A stretch of 64,000 nt of DNA. It comes from Symbiodinium natans. Lineage: Eukaryota > Sar > Dinophyceae > Suessiales > Symbiodiniaceae. How positions within the stretch are numbered: position 1 is the first letter of the stretch; every line of letters begins with the position of its first letter. The DNA is taken from positions 62,001 to 126,000 of the forward strand of contig CAJNDS010000791.1 in NCBI GenBank assembly GCA_905221605.1, read 5' to 3'. The translations under genes were made by a program, and so were the position numbers. The notes under the pieces were generated by a model, which had not been told where the DNA came from, did not search any database, and worked only from the letters and a program-made list of their open reading frames with translations. Of this stretch, positions 19,273 through 31,852 are shown in pieces.

Positions 19273-22200
19273 GTGGAGGCCACTTTCATGCGGTTGTCTT
19301 TTAGCTTGTGTTTAGCAGCCCTAAATGTTGTTCCTTGTTTACAGGAGATTTCGGAGATTTGCGTTGTTTTGCGTTTGTTTGCTATTTTTGCAATGTACTT
19401 TTGCTTTTGTTTGCACGTAGACCTGTTTTGCTGGATTTTGTGCCGGATTGTTTTTTCAAGATGCCTTGAGATCTGCAAGACTCTCAGAGACTTTTGCTAA
19501 TTTTTGCGCCTACGGGCCATGTGTCTTCAACAGATTGCATCTGAGCCGCTGCTCGCTGAGCGCTCTCTTGCCTCAAGCAGCTCCTAGGCCACAGCTAGCG
19601 TACTTGCGCCATGTCTGCCACGTCGGAGCCTGATTTGTTGGCCGAAAAAAGTGCCCAGACATAGTCCGTAGGGTCCATGTTTGTGCTTCCAAGGTGTCGC
19701 AAGCCCTTCGCAACTCGCTCAGCGAAGTACTCAGTGGAGGAGGTTGCCGAGGTCTTCAAGGCCGATTTTTGGCGATGCGAGAGGCTTCACATTCGTTGCG
19801 GGGCGCAGGCGCGGCCGGCCGGTGCGCGGCCGGAGGTGTCCAAGCTCATCCGTGCGCTGCTTGGTGGCCTAGCTGTGTATGGTTGTAGCAACAGCCATGC
19901 GCGGGGTCAAAGCTTTGGGTGCAAGAAACCAGTCATGCCTTCAGTCAGGTCCTTGGGTTGAGTCTGACATGAACCCTGAGGCAGGAAGTCAGTCTTGTTC
20001 TATAGCAAGTTGTGACGTGGACGGTGAAGCCAGGCAGACGTAGACTGTATTCCTTTTTCTGAACCCGATTGGTGAAAGACCAATGTGTACCTTGACGTTC
20101 TGCCTGAAGGCGCGAAGTGCTTCTTAGACGGTCAGCGACCATTGATTCGTATGGCAGGCATGCCCCAGCTTCGGCGCTCCGGTTGACAGAGGTCCTCGCC
20201 AGAAGCAGAAGAACACCTCTTGCGTCCTTCACCCTTTAGGGGACGACCGGTAGTATAATACTGACATTGGCGTGCGGTGATTGGGTGGCGGGTTTCCTGC
20301 ACCTGTCCTTTAATAACTTTGTAAATTGCCAAAGGGTGAATCCAGTCCTGATAAAGGGGTTTCCGCAGGGTTTCCGTTCATGTTTGTTAAGCTTCTGGAG
20401 GGTTTCCCTGGGTTTCCCTACAGTTTCGCGAGGGTTTCCGCGGGGTTTCTGGGGGTTTCCGTGGGGTTCCTTAGATTTCGTGCATGTGTTAAGACTTATT
20501 GGATGGTTTTGGTAGGTTCCTCAAGGGTTTCGTGAGGGTTTCCGTGGGATTTCGTGCAGTTTTTGAACTTTCCGGAGGTTTTCCTTGAATTTCTCTAAAG
20601 TTTTGTGAGGGTTTCCGCGGATGTCCGTGGGTTTTGTCAAGTTTTGCCTTGGTTTTTTAAAGCTTTCAGATGGTTTCCCTGGGGTTTTCTAAGGTTTGCG
20701 GGGTTTCAGTGGGTTTTGTTAGATTTTGCGTAGGTTTTTGAAGCTCTCGGAAGGTTTTTCTAATGTCTTGTGAAGGTTTACCGTGGGTTTTCCATGGTTT
20801 TTGACAGCTTTGAAGGGGTTTCCGTTGGTTTCTTAGGGCTGTGTGAGGGTTTCCGCGTGGTTTGTGTGGGTTTTCTTATATAGGTCGTGCGCAGCTCTTT
20901 AAAGCTTCTAGTAGAGCTTTGTGAGGGTTCCTGCAAAATCTCCGCGGGGTTTCGATTGGTTTTCTCATGCTTTGCGCGGCTTTGGTCAGAAGCTTCAGCG
21001 AGGGTTTCCATGAGCTTCCATGGCACCATGGATTTCCTCAGCGTTACTTCAAGCTTTGGAATTTGTCACATGGTGCGGTCGGGGCTCGTCCAGATAGGCA
21101 AGATGCAAGCGGCGCAGTTGTCGTGCGGCTTTGCAGCGCTGCCAGGTGAGGTTGTGGAGGTGGATGCTGATGGCAGGCAGGGAGAATCAGAAGTGACCGC
21201 TGGGGCTAACCCAGCTGTATTTTTCCGCAGGAGTAGGGAGTAGGTTTTCCATATGTGCTCCGGGTCTTTGCGCAGGAAATTGTTCCGAGGCCAGATTCTG
21301 GGTCCGCTTTTGTGTGCAAAAGTCACGTCCGCTTGTGCGTGGCCTCCCCGGTGCCCGTTTCTATTATGTTGATCACTTCCGCAAGAAAGCTGCCTGTGGA
21401 GGGTCGTTGTTCTTTAAAAAAAGAATTCTCCACGCTAGGAGCTTGCCTGTGGGTCAGAGTTGCTGTAGCGTCGCAATCTGGGGAGCGCAGGGGCTCGAAA
21501 AATGCAGATTTAGCGACACCAAAATTGGGGCCGCCAGGCGGCCCCAATTTTGGGGTCGCAGTTCCAGCCTTTTCATGTATTTACACATTATAATAAGGGA
21601 AGCTGGGTGCATTTCGTGGCCCCATTTTTGGGGCCGCGAGACGGCCCCATTTTTTGGGGTCGCAAGTTTGAGCCCTGGGCTCACGCAGCTGGGTCTCGTC
21701 AGCGTGCCTGCGCCTGCCCTTGTTCCAGGAACTTTGGGGAGCAGCGTGCAGAACATAAGCTTGGGGATCAGGGGCTTGTCCGAAGCAGCTGCTTGCTTTT
21801 GTAATGGTGCAGCAGAAAGGGAGCTGCAACGGTGCCCGTTTCTATTATGTTGATCACTTCCGCAAGAAAGCTGCCTGTGGGGGGTCGTTGTTCTTAAAAA
21901 AAAAATTCTCCACGCTAGGAGCTTGCCTGTGGGTCAGAGTTGCTGTAGCGTCGCAATCTGGGGAGCGCAGGGGCTCGAAAAATGCAGATTTAGCGATGCC
22001 AAAATTGGGGCCGCCAGGCGGCCCCAATTTTGGGGTCGCAGTTCCAGCCTTTTCATGTATTTACACATTATAATAAGGGAAGCTGGGTGCATTTCGTGGC
22101 CCCATTTTTGGGGCCGCAAGTTTGAGCCCTGGGCTCACGCAGCTGGGTCTCGTCAGCGTGCCTGCGCCTGCCCTTGTTCCAGGAACCTTGGGGAGCAGCG

Positions 22201-22767
22201 TGCAGAACATAAGCTTGGGGATCAGGGGCTTGTCCGAAGCAGCTGCTTGCTTTTGTAATGCTGCAGCAGAAAGGGAGCTGCAACCGGTGCCCGTTTCTAT
22301 TATGTTGATCACTTCCGCAAGAAAGCTGCCTGTGGAGGGTCGTTGTTCTTTAAAAAAAAAATTCTCCACGCTAGGAGCTTGCCTGTGGGTCAGAGTTGCT
22401 GTAGCGTCGCAATCTGGGGAGCGCAGGGGCTCGAAAAATGCAGATTTAGCGACACCAAAATTGGGGCCGCCAGGCGGCCCCAATTTTGGGGTCGCAGTTC
22501 CAGCCTTTTCATGTATTTACACATTATAATAAGGGAAGCTGGGTGCATTTCGTGGCCCCATTTTTGGGGCCGCGAGACGGCCCCATTTTTTGGGGTCGCA
22601 AGTTTGAGCCCTGGGCTAACGCAGCTGGGTCTCGTCAGCGTGCCTGCGCCTGCCCTTGTTCCAGGAACTTTGGGGAGCAGCGTGCAGAACATAAGCTTGG
22701 GGATCAGGGGCTTGTCCGAAGCAGCTGCTTGCTGTTGTAATGCTGCAGCAGAAAGGGAGCTGCAACT
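19273..22767 (+). repeat. Array unit 3 (three sub-repeats)
   Basis: Sub-repeats start near 21350, 21831 and 22286. The middle one has the GCGATGCC variant and lacks the second GGCCCCATTTTTGGGG copy, a combination also found in unit 5. Confidence 0.92.
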
Positions 22768-25700
22768 GTGGAGGCCACTTTCATGCGGTTGTCTTTTAGC
22801 TTGTGTTTAGCAGCCCTAAATGTTGTTCCTTGTTTACAGGAGATTTCGGAGATTTGCGTTGTTTTGCGTTGTTTTGCGTTTGTTTGCTATTTTTGCAATG
22901 TACTTTTGCTTTTGTTTGCACGTAGACCTGTTTTGCTGGATTTTGTGCCGGATTGTTTTTTCAAGATGCCTTGAGATCTGCAAGACTCTCAGAGACTTTT
23001 GCTAATTTTTGCGCCTACGGGCCATGTGTCTTCAACAGATTGCATCTGAGCCGCTGCTCGCTGAGCGCTCTCTTGCCTCAAGCAGCTCCTAGGCCACAGC
23101 TTGCGTACTTGCGCCATGTCTGCCACGTCGGAGCCTGATTTGTTGGCCGAAAAAAGTGCCCAGACATAGTCCGTAGGGTCCATGTTTGTGCTTCCAAGGT
23201 GTCGCAAGCCCTTCGCAACTCGCTCAGCGAAGTACTCAGTGGAGGAGGTTGCCGAGGTCTTCAAGGCCGATTTTTGGCGATGCGAGAGGCTTCACATTCG
23301 TTGCGGGGCGCAGGCGCGGCCGGCCGGTGCGCGGCCGGAGGTGTCCAAGCTCATCCGTGCGCTGCTTGGTGGCCTAGCTGTGTATGGTTGTAGCAACAGC
23401 CATGCGCGGGGTCAAAGCTTTGGGTGCAAGAAACCAGTCATGCCTTCAGTCAGGTCCTTGGGTTGAGTCTGATATGAACCCTGAGGCAGGAAGTCAGTCT
23501 TGTTCTATAGCAAGTTGTGACGTGGACGGTGAAGCCAGGCAGACGTAGACTGTATTCCTTTTTCTGAACCCGATTGGTGAAAGACCAATGTGTACCTTGA
23601 CGTTCTGCCTGAAGGCGCGAAGTGCTTCTTAGACGGTCAGCGACCATTGATTCGTATGGCAGGCGTGCCCCAGCTTCGGCGCTCCGGTTGACACAGGTCC
23701 TCGCCAGAAGCAGAAGAACACCTCTTGCGTCCTTCACCCTTTAGGGGACGACCGGTAGTATAATACTGACATTGGCGTGCGGTGATTGGGTGGCGGGTTT
23801 CCTGCACCTGTCCTTTATAACTTTGTAAATTGCCAAAGGGTGAATCCAGTCCTGATAAAGGGGTTTCCGCAGGGTTTCCGTTCATGTTTGTTAAGCTTCT
23901 GGAGGGTTTCCCTGGGTTTCCCTACAGTTTCGCGAGGGTTTCCGCGGGGTTTCTGGGGGTTTCCGTGGGGTTCCTTAGATTTCGTGCATGTGTTAAGACT
24001 TATTGGATGGTTTTGGTAGGTTCCTCAAGGGTTTCGTGAGGGTTTCCGTGGGATTTCGTGCAGTTTTTGAACTTTCCGGAGGTTTTCCTTGAATTTCTCT
24101 AAAGTTTTGTGAGGGTTTCCGCGGATGTCCGTGGGTTTTGTCAAGTTTTGCCTTGGTTTTTTAAAGCTTTCAGATGGTTTCCCTGGGGTTTTCTAAGGTT
24201 TGCGGGGTTTCAGTGGGTTTTGTTAGATTTTGCGTAGGTTTTTGAAGCTCTCGGAACGTTTTTCTAATGTCTTGTGAAGGTTTACCGTGGGTTTTCCATG
24301 GTTTTTGACAGCTTTGAAGGGGTTTCCGTTGGTTTCTTAGGGCTGTGTGAGGGTTTCCGCGTGGTTTGTGTGGGTTTTCTTATATAGGTCGTGCGCAGCT
24401 CTTTAAAGCTTCTAGTGGAGCTTTGTGAGGGTTCCTGCAAAATCTCCGCGGGGTTTCGATTGGTTTTCTCATGCTTTGCGCGGCTTTGGAAAAAGATGTC
24501 AGAAGCTTCAGCGAGGGTTTCCATGAGCTTCCATGGCACCATGGATTTCCTCAGCTTTGGAATTTGTCACATGGTGCGGTCGGGGCTCGTCCAGATAGGC
24601 AAGATGCAAGCGGCGCAGTTTGTCGTGCGGCTTTGCAGCGCTGCTAGGTGAGGTTGTGGAGGTGGATGCTGATGGCAGGGAGAAGCAGAAGTGATGCGGC
24701 CAGGCAGCCAGGAGCCGCTGGGGCTAACCCAGCTGTATTTTTCCGCAGGAGTAGGTTTTCCATATGTGCTCCGGGTCTTTGCGCAGGAAATTGTTCCGAG
24801 GCCAGATTCTGGGTCCGCTTTTGTGTGCAAAAGTCACGTCCGCTTGTGCGTGGCCTCCCCGGTGCCCGTTTCTATTATGTTGATCACTTCCGCAAGAAAG
24901 CTGCCTGTGGGGGGTCGTTGTTCTTTAAAAAAAAAATTCTCCACGCTAGGAGCTTGCCTGTGGGTCAGAGTTGCTGTAGCGTCGCAATCTGGGGAGCGCA
25001 GGGGCTCGAAAAATGCAGATTTAGCGACACCAAAATTGGGGCCGCCAGGCGGCCCCAATTTTGGGGTCGCAGTTCCAGCCTTTTCATGTATTTACACATT
25101 ATAATAAGGGAAGCTGGGTGCATTTCGTGGCCCCATTTTTGGGGCCGCGAGACGGCCCCATTTTTGGGGTCGCAAGTTTGAGCCCTGGGCTCACGCAGCT
25201 GGGTCTCGTCAGCGTGCCTGCGCCTGCCCTTGTTCCAGGAACTTTGGGGAGCAGCGTGCAGAACATAAGCTTGGGGATCAGGGGCTTGTCCGAAGCAGCT
25301 GCTTGCTTTTGTAATGGTGCAGCAGAAAGGGAGCTGCAACGGTGCCCGTTTCTATTATGTTGATCACTTCCGCAAGAAAGCTGCCTGTGGGGGGTCGTTG
25401 TTCTTAAAAAAAAATTCTCCACGCTAGGAGCTTGCCTGTGGGTCAGAGTTGCTGTAGCGTCGCAATCTGGGGAGCGCAGGGGCTCGAAAAATGCAGATTT
25501 AGCGACACCAAAATTGGGGCCGCCAGGCGGCCCCAATTTTGGGGTCGCAGTTCCAGCCTTTTCATGTATTTACACATTATAATAAGGGAAGCTGGGTGCA
25601 TTTCGTGGCCCCATTTTTGGGGCCGCGAGACGGCCCCATTTTTGGGGTCGCAAGTTTGAGCCCTGGGCTCACGCAGCTGGGTCTCGTCAGCGTGCCTGCG

Positions 25701-25819
25701 CCTGCCCTTGTTCCAGGAACCTTGGGGAGCAGCGTGCAGAACATAAGCTTGGGGATCAGGGGCTTGTCCGAAGCAGCTGCTTGCTTTTGTAATGCTGCAG
25801 CAGAAAGGGAGCTGCAACT
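22768..25819 (+). repeat. Array unit 4 (two sub-repeats)
   Basis: Sub-repeats start at 24861 and 25341. The unit has an extra 10-bp GTTTTGCGTT near 22860. It has the variants GCTTGCGTAC (about 23100) and GTCTGATATG (about 23466), shared only with unit 9. Confidence 0.92.
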
Positions 25820-28800
25820 GTGGAGGCCACTTTCATGCGGTTGTCTTTTAGCTTGTGTTTAGCAGCCCTAAATGTTGTTCCTTGTTTACAGGAGATTTCG
25901 GAGATTTGCGTTGTTTTGCGTTTGTTTGCTATTTTTGCAATGTACTTTTGCTTTTGTTTGCACGTAGACCTGTTTTGCTGGATTTTGTGCCGGATTGTTT
26001 TTTCAAGATGCCTTGAGATCTGCAAGACTCTCAAAGACTTTTGCTAATTTTTGCGCCTACGGGCCATGTGTCTTCAACAGATTGCATCTGAGCCGCTGCT
26101 CGCTGAGCGCTCTCTTGCCTCAAGCAGCTCCTAGGCCACAGCTAGCGTACTTGCGCCATGTCTGCCACGTCGGAGCCTGATTTGTTGGCCGAAAAAAGTG
26201 CCCAGACATAGTCCGTAGGGTCCATGTTTGTGCTTCCAAGGTGTCGCAAGCCCTTCGCAACTTGCTCAGCGAAGTACTCAGTGGAGGAGGTTGCCGAGGT
26301 TTTCAAGGCCGATTTTTGGCGATGCGAGAGGCTTCACATTCGTTACGGGGCGCAGGCGCGGCCGGCCGGTGCGCGGCCGGAGGTGTCCAAGCTCATCCGT
26401 GCGCTGCTTGGTGGCCTAGCTGTGTATGGTTGTAGCAACAGCCATGCGCGGGGTCAAAGCTTTGGGTGCAAGAAACCAGTCATGCCTTCAGTCAGGTCCT
26501 TGGGTTGAGTCTGACATGAACCCTGAGGCAGGAAGTCAGTCTTGTTCTATAGCAAGTTGTGACGTGGACGGTGAAGCCAGGCAGATGTAGACTGTATTCC
26601 TTTTTCTGAACCCGATTGGTGAAAGACCAATGTGTACCTTGACGTTCTGCCTGAAGGCGCGAAGTGCTTCTTAGACGGTCAGCGACCATTGATTCGTGTG
26701 GCAGGCATGCCCCAGCTTCGGCGCTCCGGTTGACAGAGGTCCTCGCCAGAAGCAGAAGAACACCTCTTGCGTCCTTCACCCTTTAGGGGACGACCGGTAG
26801 TATAATACTGACATTGGCGTGCGGTGATTGGGTGGCGGGTTTCCTGCACCTGTCCTTTAATAACTTTGTAAATTGCCAAAGAGTGAATCCAGTCCTGATA
26901 AAGGGGTTTCCGCAGGGTTTCCGTTCATGTTTGTTAAGCTTCTGGAGGGTTTCCCTGGGTTTCCCTACAGTTTCGCAAGGGTTTCCGCGGGGTTTCTGGG
27001 GGTTTCCGTGGGTTTCCTTAGATTTCGTGCATGTGTTAAAACCTATTGGATGGTTTTGGTAGGTTCCTCAAAAGTTTCGTGAGGGTTTCCGTGGGATTTC
27101 GTGCAGTTTTTGAACTTTCCGGAGGTTTTCCTTGAATTTCTCTAAAGTTTTGTGAGGGTTTCCGCGGATGTCCGTGGGTTTTGTCAAGTTTTGCCTTGGT
27201 TTTTTAAAAGCTTTCAGATGGTTTCCCTGGGGTTTTCTTAAGGTTTGCGGGGTTTCAGTGGGTTTTGTTAGATTTTGCGTAGGTTTTTGAAGCTCTCGGA
27301 AGGTTTTTCTAATGTCTTGTGAAGGTTTACCGTGGGTTTTCCATGGTTTTTGACAGCTTTGAAGGGGTTTCCGTTGGTTTCTTAGGGCTGTGTGAGGGTT
27401 TCCGCGTGGTTTGTGTGGGTTTTCTTATATAGGTCGTGCGCAGCTCTTTAAAGCTTCTAGTAGAGCTTTGTGAGGGTTCCTGCAAAATCTCCGCGGGGTT
27501 TCGATTGGTTTTCTCATGCTTTGCGCGGCTTTGGTCAGAAGCTTCAGCGAGGGTTTCCATGAGCTTCCATGGCACCATGGATTTCCTCAGCGTTACTTCA
27601 AGCTTTGGAATTTGTCACATGGTGCGGTCGGGGCTCGTCCAGATAGGCAAGATGCAAGCGGCGCAGTTTGTCGTGCGGCTTTGCAGCACTGCTAGGTGAG
27701 GTTGTGGAGGTGGATGCTGATGGCAGGGAGAAGCAGAAGTGATGCGGCCAGGCAGCCAGGAGCCGCTGGGGCTAACCCAGCTGTATTTTTCCGCAGGAGT
27801 AGGTTTTCCATATGTGCTCCGGGTCTTTGCGCAGGAAATTGTTCCGAGGCCAGATTCTGGGTCCGCTTTTGTGTGCAAAAGTCACGTCCGCTTGTGCGTG
27901 GCCTCCTCGGTGCCCGTTTCTATTATGTTGATCACTTCCGCAAGAAAGCTGCCTGTGGGGGGTCGTTGTTCTTTAAAAAAAAAATCTCCACGCTAGGAGC
28001 TTGTTGTTCTTAAAAAAAAAAATTCTCCACGCTAGGAGCTTGCCTGTGGGTCAGAGTTGCTGTAGCGTCGCAATCTGGGGAGCGCAGGGGCTCGAAAAAT
28101 GCAGATTTAGCGATGCCAAAATTGGGGCCGCCAGGCGGCCCCAATTTTGGGGTCGCAGTTCCAGCCTTTTCATGTATTTACACATTATAATAAGGGAAGC
28201 TGGGTGCATTTCGTGGCCCCATTTTTGGGGCCGCAAGTTTGAGCCCTGGGCTCACGCAGCTGGGTCTCGTCAGCGTGCCTGCGCCTGCCCTTGTTCCAGG
28301 AACCTTGGGGAGCAGCGTGCAGAACATAAGCTTGGGGATCAGGGGCTTGTCCGAAGCAGCTGCTTGCTTTTGTAATGCTGCAGCAGAAAGGGAGCTGCAA
28401 CGGTGCCCGTTTCTATTATGTTGATCACTTCCGCAAGAAAGCTGCCTGTGGAGGGTCGTTGTTCTTTAAAAAAAATTCTCCACGCTAGGAGCTTGCCTGT
28501 GGGTCAGAGTTGCTGTAGCGTCGCAATCTGGGGAGCGCAGGGGCTCGAAAAATGCAGATTTAGCGACACCAAAATTGGGGCCGCCAGGCGGCCCCAATTT
28601 TGGGGTCGCAGTTCCAGCCTTTTCATGTATTTACACATTATAATAAGGGAAGCTGGGTGCATTTCGTGGCCCCATTTTTGGGGCCGCGAGATGGCCCCAT
28701 TTTTGGGGTCGCAAGTTTGAGCCCTGGGCTCACGCAGCTGGGTCTCGTCAGCGTGCCTGCGCCTGCCCTTGTTCCAGGAACCTTGGGGAGCAGCGTGCAG

Positions 28801-28861
28801 GACATAAGCTTGGGGATCAGGGGCTTGTCCGAAGCGCTGCAGCAGAAAGGGAGCTGCAACT
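25820..28861 (+). repeat. Array unit 5 (two sub-repeats plus 40-bp duplication)
   Basis: Sub-repeats start at 27909 and 28402. The first has a ~40-bp internal duplication around its A-run (about 27970-28035). It also carries the GCGATGCC, single-GGCCCCATTTTTGGGG variant seen in unit 3. Confidence 0.92.
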
Positions 28862-31852
28862 GTGGAGGCCACTTTCATGCGGTTGTCTTTTAGCTTGCGT
28901 TTAGCAGCCCTAAATGTTGTTCCTTGTTTACAGGAGATTTCGGAGATTTGCGTTGTTTTGCGTTTGTTTGCTATTTTTGCAATGTACTTTTGCTTTTGTT
29001 TGCACGTAGACCTGTTTTGGATTTTGTGCCGGATTGTTTTTTCAAGATGCCTTGAGATCTGCAAGACTCTCAGAGACTTTTGCTAATTTTTGCGCCTACG
29101 GGCCATGTGTCTTCAACAGATTGCATCTGAGCCGCTCGCTGAGTGCTCTCTTGCCTCAAGCAGCTCCTCGGCCACAGCTAGCGTACTTGCGCCGTGTCTG
29201 CCACGTTGGAGCCTGATTTGTTGGCCGAAAAAAGTGCCCAGACATAGTCCGTAGGTCCATGTTTGTGCTTCCAAGGTGTCGCAAGCCCTTCGCAACTTGC
29301 TCAGCAAAGTACTTAGTGGAGGAGGTTGCCGAGGTCTTCAAGGCCGATTTTTGGCGATGCGAGAGGCTTCACATTTGTTGCGGCGCAGGCGCGGCCGGCC
29401 GGTGCGCGGCCGGAGGTGTTCAAGCTCATCCGTGCGCTGCTTGGTGGCCTAGCTGTGTATGGTTGTAGCAACAGCCATGCGCGCTTTGGGTGCAAGAAAC
29501 CAGTCATGCCTTCAGTCAGGTCCTTGGGTTGAGTCTGACATGAACCCTGAGGCAGGAAGTCAGTCTTGTTCTATAGCAAGTTGTGACGTGGACGGTGAAG
29601 CCAGGCAGACGTAGACTGTATTCCTTTTTCTGAACCCGATTGGTGAAAGACCAATGTGTACCTTGACGTTCTGCCTGAAGGCGCGAAGTGCTTCTTAGAC
29701 GGTCAGCGACCATTGATTCGTATGGCAGGCATGCCCCAGCTGACACAGGTCCCTCGCCAGAAGCAGAAGAACACCTCTTGCGTCCTTCACCCTTTAGGGG
29801 ACGACCGGTAGTATAATACTGACATTGGCGTGCGGTGATTGGGTGGCGGGTTTCCTGCACCTGTCCTTTAATAACTTTGTAAATTGCCAAAGGGTGAATC
29901 CAGTTCTGATAAAGGGGTTTCCGCAGGGTTTCCGTTCATGTTTGTTAAGCTTCTGGAGGGTTTCCCTGGGTTTCCCTACAGTTTCGCGAGGGTTTCCGCG
30001 GGGTTTCTGGGGGTTTCCGTGGGTTTCCTTAGATTTCGTGCATGTGTTAAAACCTATTGGATGGTTTTGGTAGGTTCCTCAAGGGTTTCGTGAGGGTTTC
30101 CGTGGGATTTCGTGCAGTTTTTGAACTTTCCGGAGGTTTGCCTTGAATTTCTCTAAAGTTTTGTGAGGGTTTCCGCGGATGTCCGTGGGTTTTGTCAAGT
30201 TTTGCCTTGGTTTTTTAAAAGCTTTCAGATGGTTTCCCTGGGGTTTTCTAAGGTTTGCGGGGTTTCAGTGGGTTTTGTTAGATTTTGCGTAGGTTTTTGA
30301 AGCTCTCGGAAGGTTTTTCTAATGTCTTGTGAAGGTTACCGTGGGTTTTCCATGGTTTTTGACAGCTTTGAAGGGGTTTCCGTGGGTTTCTTAGGGCTGT
30401 GTGAGGGTTTCCGCGGGGTTTCTGTGGGTTTTCTTATATAGGTCGTGCGCAGGTCTTTAAAGCTTCCAGTGGAGCTTTGTGAGGGTTCCTGCAAAATCTC
30501 CGCGGGGTTTCGATTGGTTTTCTCATGCTTTGCGGCTTTGGAAAAAGATGTCAGAAGCTTCAGCGAGGGTTTCCATGAGCTTCCATGGCACCATGGATTT
30601 CCTCAGCGTTACTTCAAGCTTTGGAATGCGGTCGGCGGGCAAGATGCAAGCGGCGCAGTGTGTCGTGCGGCTTTGCAGCGCTGCCAGGTGAGGTTGTGGA
30701 GGTGGATGCTGATGGCACAGGGAGAATCAGAAGTGACCGCTGGGGCTAACCCAGCTGTATTTTTCCGCAGGAGTAGGTCCGAGTAGGTTTTCCATATGTG
30801 CTCCGGGTCTTTGCGCAGGAAATTGTTCCGAGGCCAGATTCTGGGTCCGCTTTTGTGTGCAAAAGTCACGTCCGCTTGTGCGTGGCCTCCCCGGTGCCCG
30901 TTTCTATTATGTTGATCACTTCCGCAAGAAAGCTGCCTGTGGGGGGTCGTTGTTCTTAAAAAAAAATTTCTCCATGCTAGGAGCTTGCCTGTGGGTCAGA
31001 GTTGCTGTAGCGTCGCAATCTGGGGAGCGCAGGGGCTCGAAAAATGCAGATTTAGCGACACCAAAATTGGGGCCGCCAGGCGGCCCCAATTTTGGGGTCG
31101 CAGTTCCAGCCTTTTCATGTATTTACACATTATAATAAGGGAAGCTGGGTGCATTTCGTGGCCCCGTTTTTGGGGCCGCGAGATGGCCCCATTTTTGGGG
31201 TCGCAAGTTTGAGCCCTGGGCTCACGCAGCTGGGTCTCGTCAGCATGCCTGCGCCTGCCCTTGTTCCAGGAACCTTGGGGAGCAGCGTGCAGAACATAAG
31301 CTTGGGGATCAGGGGCTTGTCCGAAGCAGCTGCTTGCTTTTGTAATGGTGCAGCAGAAAGGGAGCTGCAACGGTGCCCGTTTCTATTATGTTGATCACTT
31401 CCGCAAGAAAGCTGCCTGTGGGGGGGCGTTGTTCTTAAAAAAAAAATTCTCCACGCTAGGAGCTTGCCTGTGGGTCAGAGTTGCTGTAGCGTCGCAATCT
31501 GTGGAGCGCAGGGGCTCGAAAAATGCAGATTTAGCGACACCAAAATTGGGGCCGCCAGGCGGCCCCAATTTTGGGGTCGCAGTTCCAGCCTTTTCATGTA
31601 TTTACACATTATAATAAGGGAAGCTGGGTGCATTTCGTGGCCCCATTTTTGGGGCCGCGAGACGGCCCCATTTTTTGGGGTCGCAAGTTTGAGCCCTGGG
31701 CTCACGCAGCTGGGTCTCGTCAGCGTGCCTGCGCCTGCCCTTGTTCCAGGAACTTTGGGGAGCAGCGTGCAGAACATAAGCTTGGGGATCAGGGGCTTGT
31801 CCGAAGCAGCTGCTTGCTTTTGTAATGGTGCAGCAGAAAGGGAGCTGCAACT
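28862..31852 (+). repeat. Array unit 6 (two sub-repeats, several small deletions)
   Basis: Sub-repeats start at about 30893 and 31372. The unit carries small deletions, for example at 28833 (end of the previous unit), 29395, 29487 and 29741, so this copy looks less constrained than its neighbours. Confidence 0.9.
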
